Notes under the pieces: generated by a model
Seen by the model: the letters and a program-made list of their open reading frames with translations, nothing else
The model's database searches: none
Told to the model about the DNA's origin: nothing
Assembly: GCA_050184415.1 (NCBI GenBank)
Contig: JBFXAJ010000001.1
Coordinates: forward strand, 1-64,000
Source: JADLGL01 sp050184415
GTDB taxonomy: Bacteria > Pseudomonadota > Alphaproteobacteria > Rhizobiales > Kaistiaceae
Length of the DNA: 64,000 nucleotides
Direction: 5' to 3'
Made by a program: the position numbers and the translations under genes
In this document: in pieces, positions 63,458-64,000 of the stretch
How positions within the stretch are numbered: the first letter of the stretch is position 1
Layout: every line of letters starts with the position of its first letter

Positions 63458-64000
63458 CTATTCGAACACCGCCTCGGGGTTGTCGAGCGCCTGCGACCGC
63501 TCGAGCTGCAGCGGGCCGAGGTCGAGCGCCTCGATGGCCCGTTCGATGCTCGCGGTCTGCGCCACAAGGCCGTCCACCGTCGCCTGCACGATCGCGTTGC
63601 CCTCGGCATTCCCTTCGGCGATCATCTGGTCGTAGGCCTCGACCGTCTCGCCGCGCTCCTTCATCGCGGTCATCGCCGCCATCGTCGCGTCGAGCGCCAT
63701 TACCAGCTCGTCATTCACCGACACGCTCGCCGCGGCCACGAGATCGGCCGGGCTCGGCCCCTCGACCACCGTGCCGTCGATGCGGACATAGCGGCCGAGA
63801 TAGACGTTCCGGATTCCCAGCGCGTCGTAATAGTGCGAGTTGAAGGTGTTGTCGGAGAAGCAGTCATGCTCCTCCTCGGGGTCGTGGACCAGGAGCCCGA
63901 GCTTGATGCGCTCGCCGGCGAGCTCGCCATAGGACAGCGAGCCGAGGCCCATGAAGATGGCGCGGAGACCCTCGGTCGGGTCGGCGATCGCCGCGCGGGC
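63458..64000 (-). CDS. Imelysin-family protein, 5' part missing (cut by window edge)
   Basis: The frame continues without an ATG to the right edge, so the N-terminus is outside the window; at least 180 residues of the C-terminal half are present. FMGLGSLSYGELAGERIKLGLLVHDPEEEHDCFSDNTFNSHYYDALGIRNVYLG is the diagnostic imelysin segment (HDPEEEHDCFSDNTH-like). The rest is helical. It pairs with the DHOR and the imelysin at 59944 in a typical three-gene module. TAG at 63460. Confidence 0.88.
   Translation of the reverse strand, partial: ARAAIADPTEGLRAIFMGLGSLSYGELAGERIKLGLLVHDPEEEHDCFSDNTFNSHYYDALGIRNVYLGRYVRIDGTVVEGPSPADLVAAASVSVNDELVMALDATMAAMTAMKERGETVEAYDQMIAEGNAEGNAIVQATVDGLVAQTASIERAIEALDLGPLQLERSQALDNPEAVFE

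Noticed and set aside
1..64000. CRISPR array, phage, integron or insertion sequence
   Set aside because: No repeat-spacer pattern, integrase, transposase or capsid gene was found; the repeats present are intergenic palindromes.

Overview
The window is high-GC DNA with dense, mostly leaderless-spaced operons. Gene content points to an alphaproteobacterium, most likely of the order Hyphomicrobiales: DUF3618/holin-like/YihY membrane cluster, RirA/Irr-style iron boxes, hmuTUV with an IsdG-type haem monooxygenase and HutX, a nasA-nrtABC nitrate locus, twin-arginine periplasmic proteins and many intergenic palindromic repeats. It reads as chromosomal. I saw no plasmid, phage or transposase genes, no tRNA or rRNA and no CRISPR array. 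Both window edges cut genes (a zinc-ribbon protein on the left, an imelysin on the right).

Layout. 0-5 kb: DUF6194 and DUF4360 proteins, then a four-gene membrane/stress cluster (two ATGA-coupled junctions) ending in a YihY/BrkB protein, and a SET-domain methyltransferase. 5-12.3 kb: GNAT acetyltransferase, exported beta-barrels, a Tat-exported intradiol dioxygenase, a YbjN protein, a phytase-like esterase, and a probable small RNA at about 10.32-10.39 kb. 12.3-22 kb: a streptomycin-kinase-like gene coupled to a VOC protein; the haem island (hmuTUV divergent from the haem-degrading monooxygenase and hutX); two small unknown genes; and three paralogous outer-membrane beta-barrel genes, two of them followed by terminator hairpins. 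22-30.5 kb: rnk overlapping a Nudix hydrolase, a delta-60 repeat protein, an imelysin divergent from a PiuC-type hydroxylase across an iron-box-bearing promoter region, pyrE, a MarR regulator and the decayed remains of a second MarR gene.

30.5-36 kb: a small unknown protein, two c-type cytochromes, an orphan ZnuA with an upstream Zur-like box, and a YCII/ECF42 sigma-factor pair preceded by a matching promoter. 36-46.3 kb: the nitrate assimilation region. nrtA-nrtB-nrtD, a NirB-like FAD oxidoreductase without a sirohaem domain, nasA and moeA run on the minus strand. mobB and mobA, which complete the bis-MGD cofactor needed by NasA, run divergently. No sirohaem nitrite reductase is in the window. 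46.4-52.3 kb: an SMP-30-like secreted protein, a MltB-type lytic transglycosylase and a 1108-residue SAM/adenylate cyclase/ATPase/TPR protein. 52.7-59.7 kb: a complete sugar ABC operon (binding protein, ATPase, two permeases) with its LacI repressor and a Gfo/Idh/MocA dehydrogenase, controlled from a perfect 14-bp operator. 59.9-64 kb: imelysin, di-haem oxidoreductase and a second (partial) imelysin, an iron-linked periplasmic module.

No completely new defence or catalytic system is evident. The most unusual features are the intergenic signals: a bi-palindromic repeat family in several copies, a second hairpin repeat family shared by two distant loci, the candidate small RNA, and the Zur, iron, LacI and ECF42 sites that place many genes under specific regulators.
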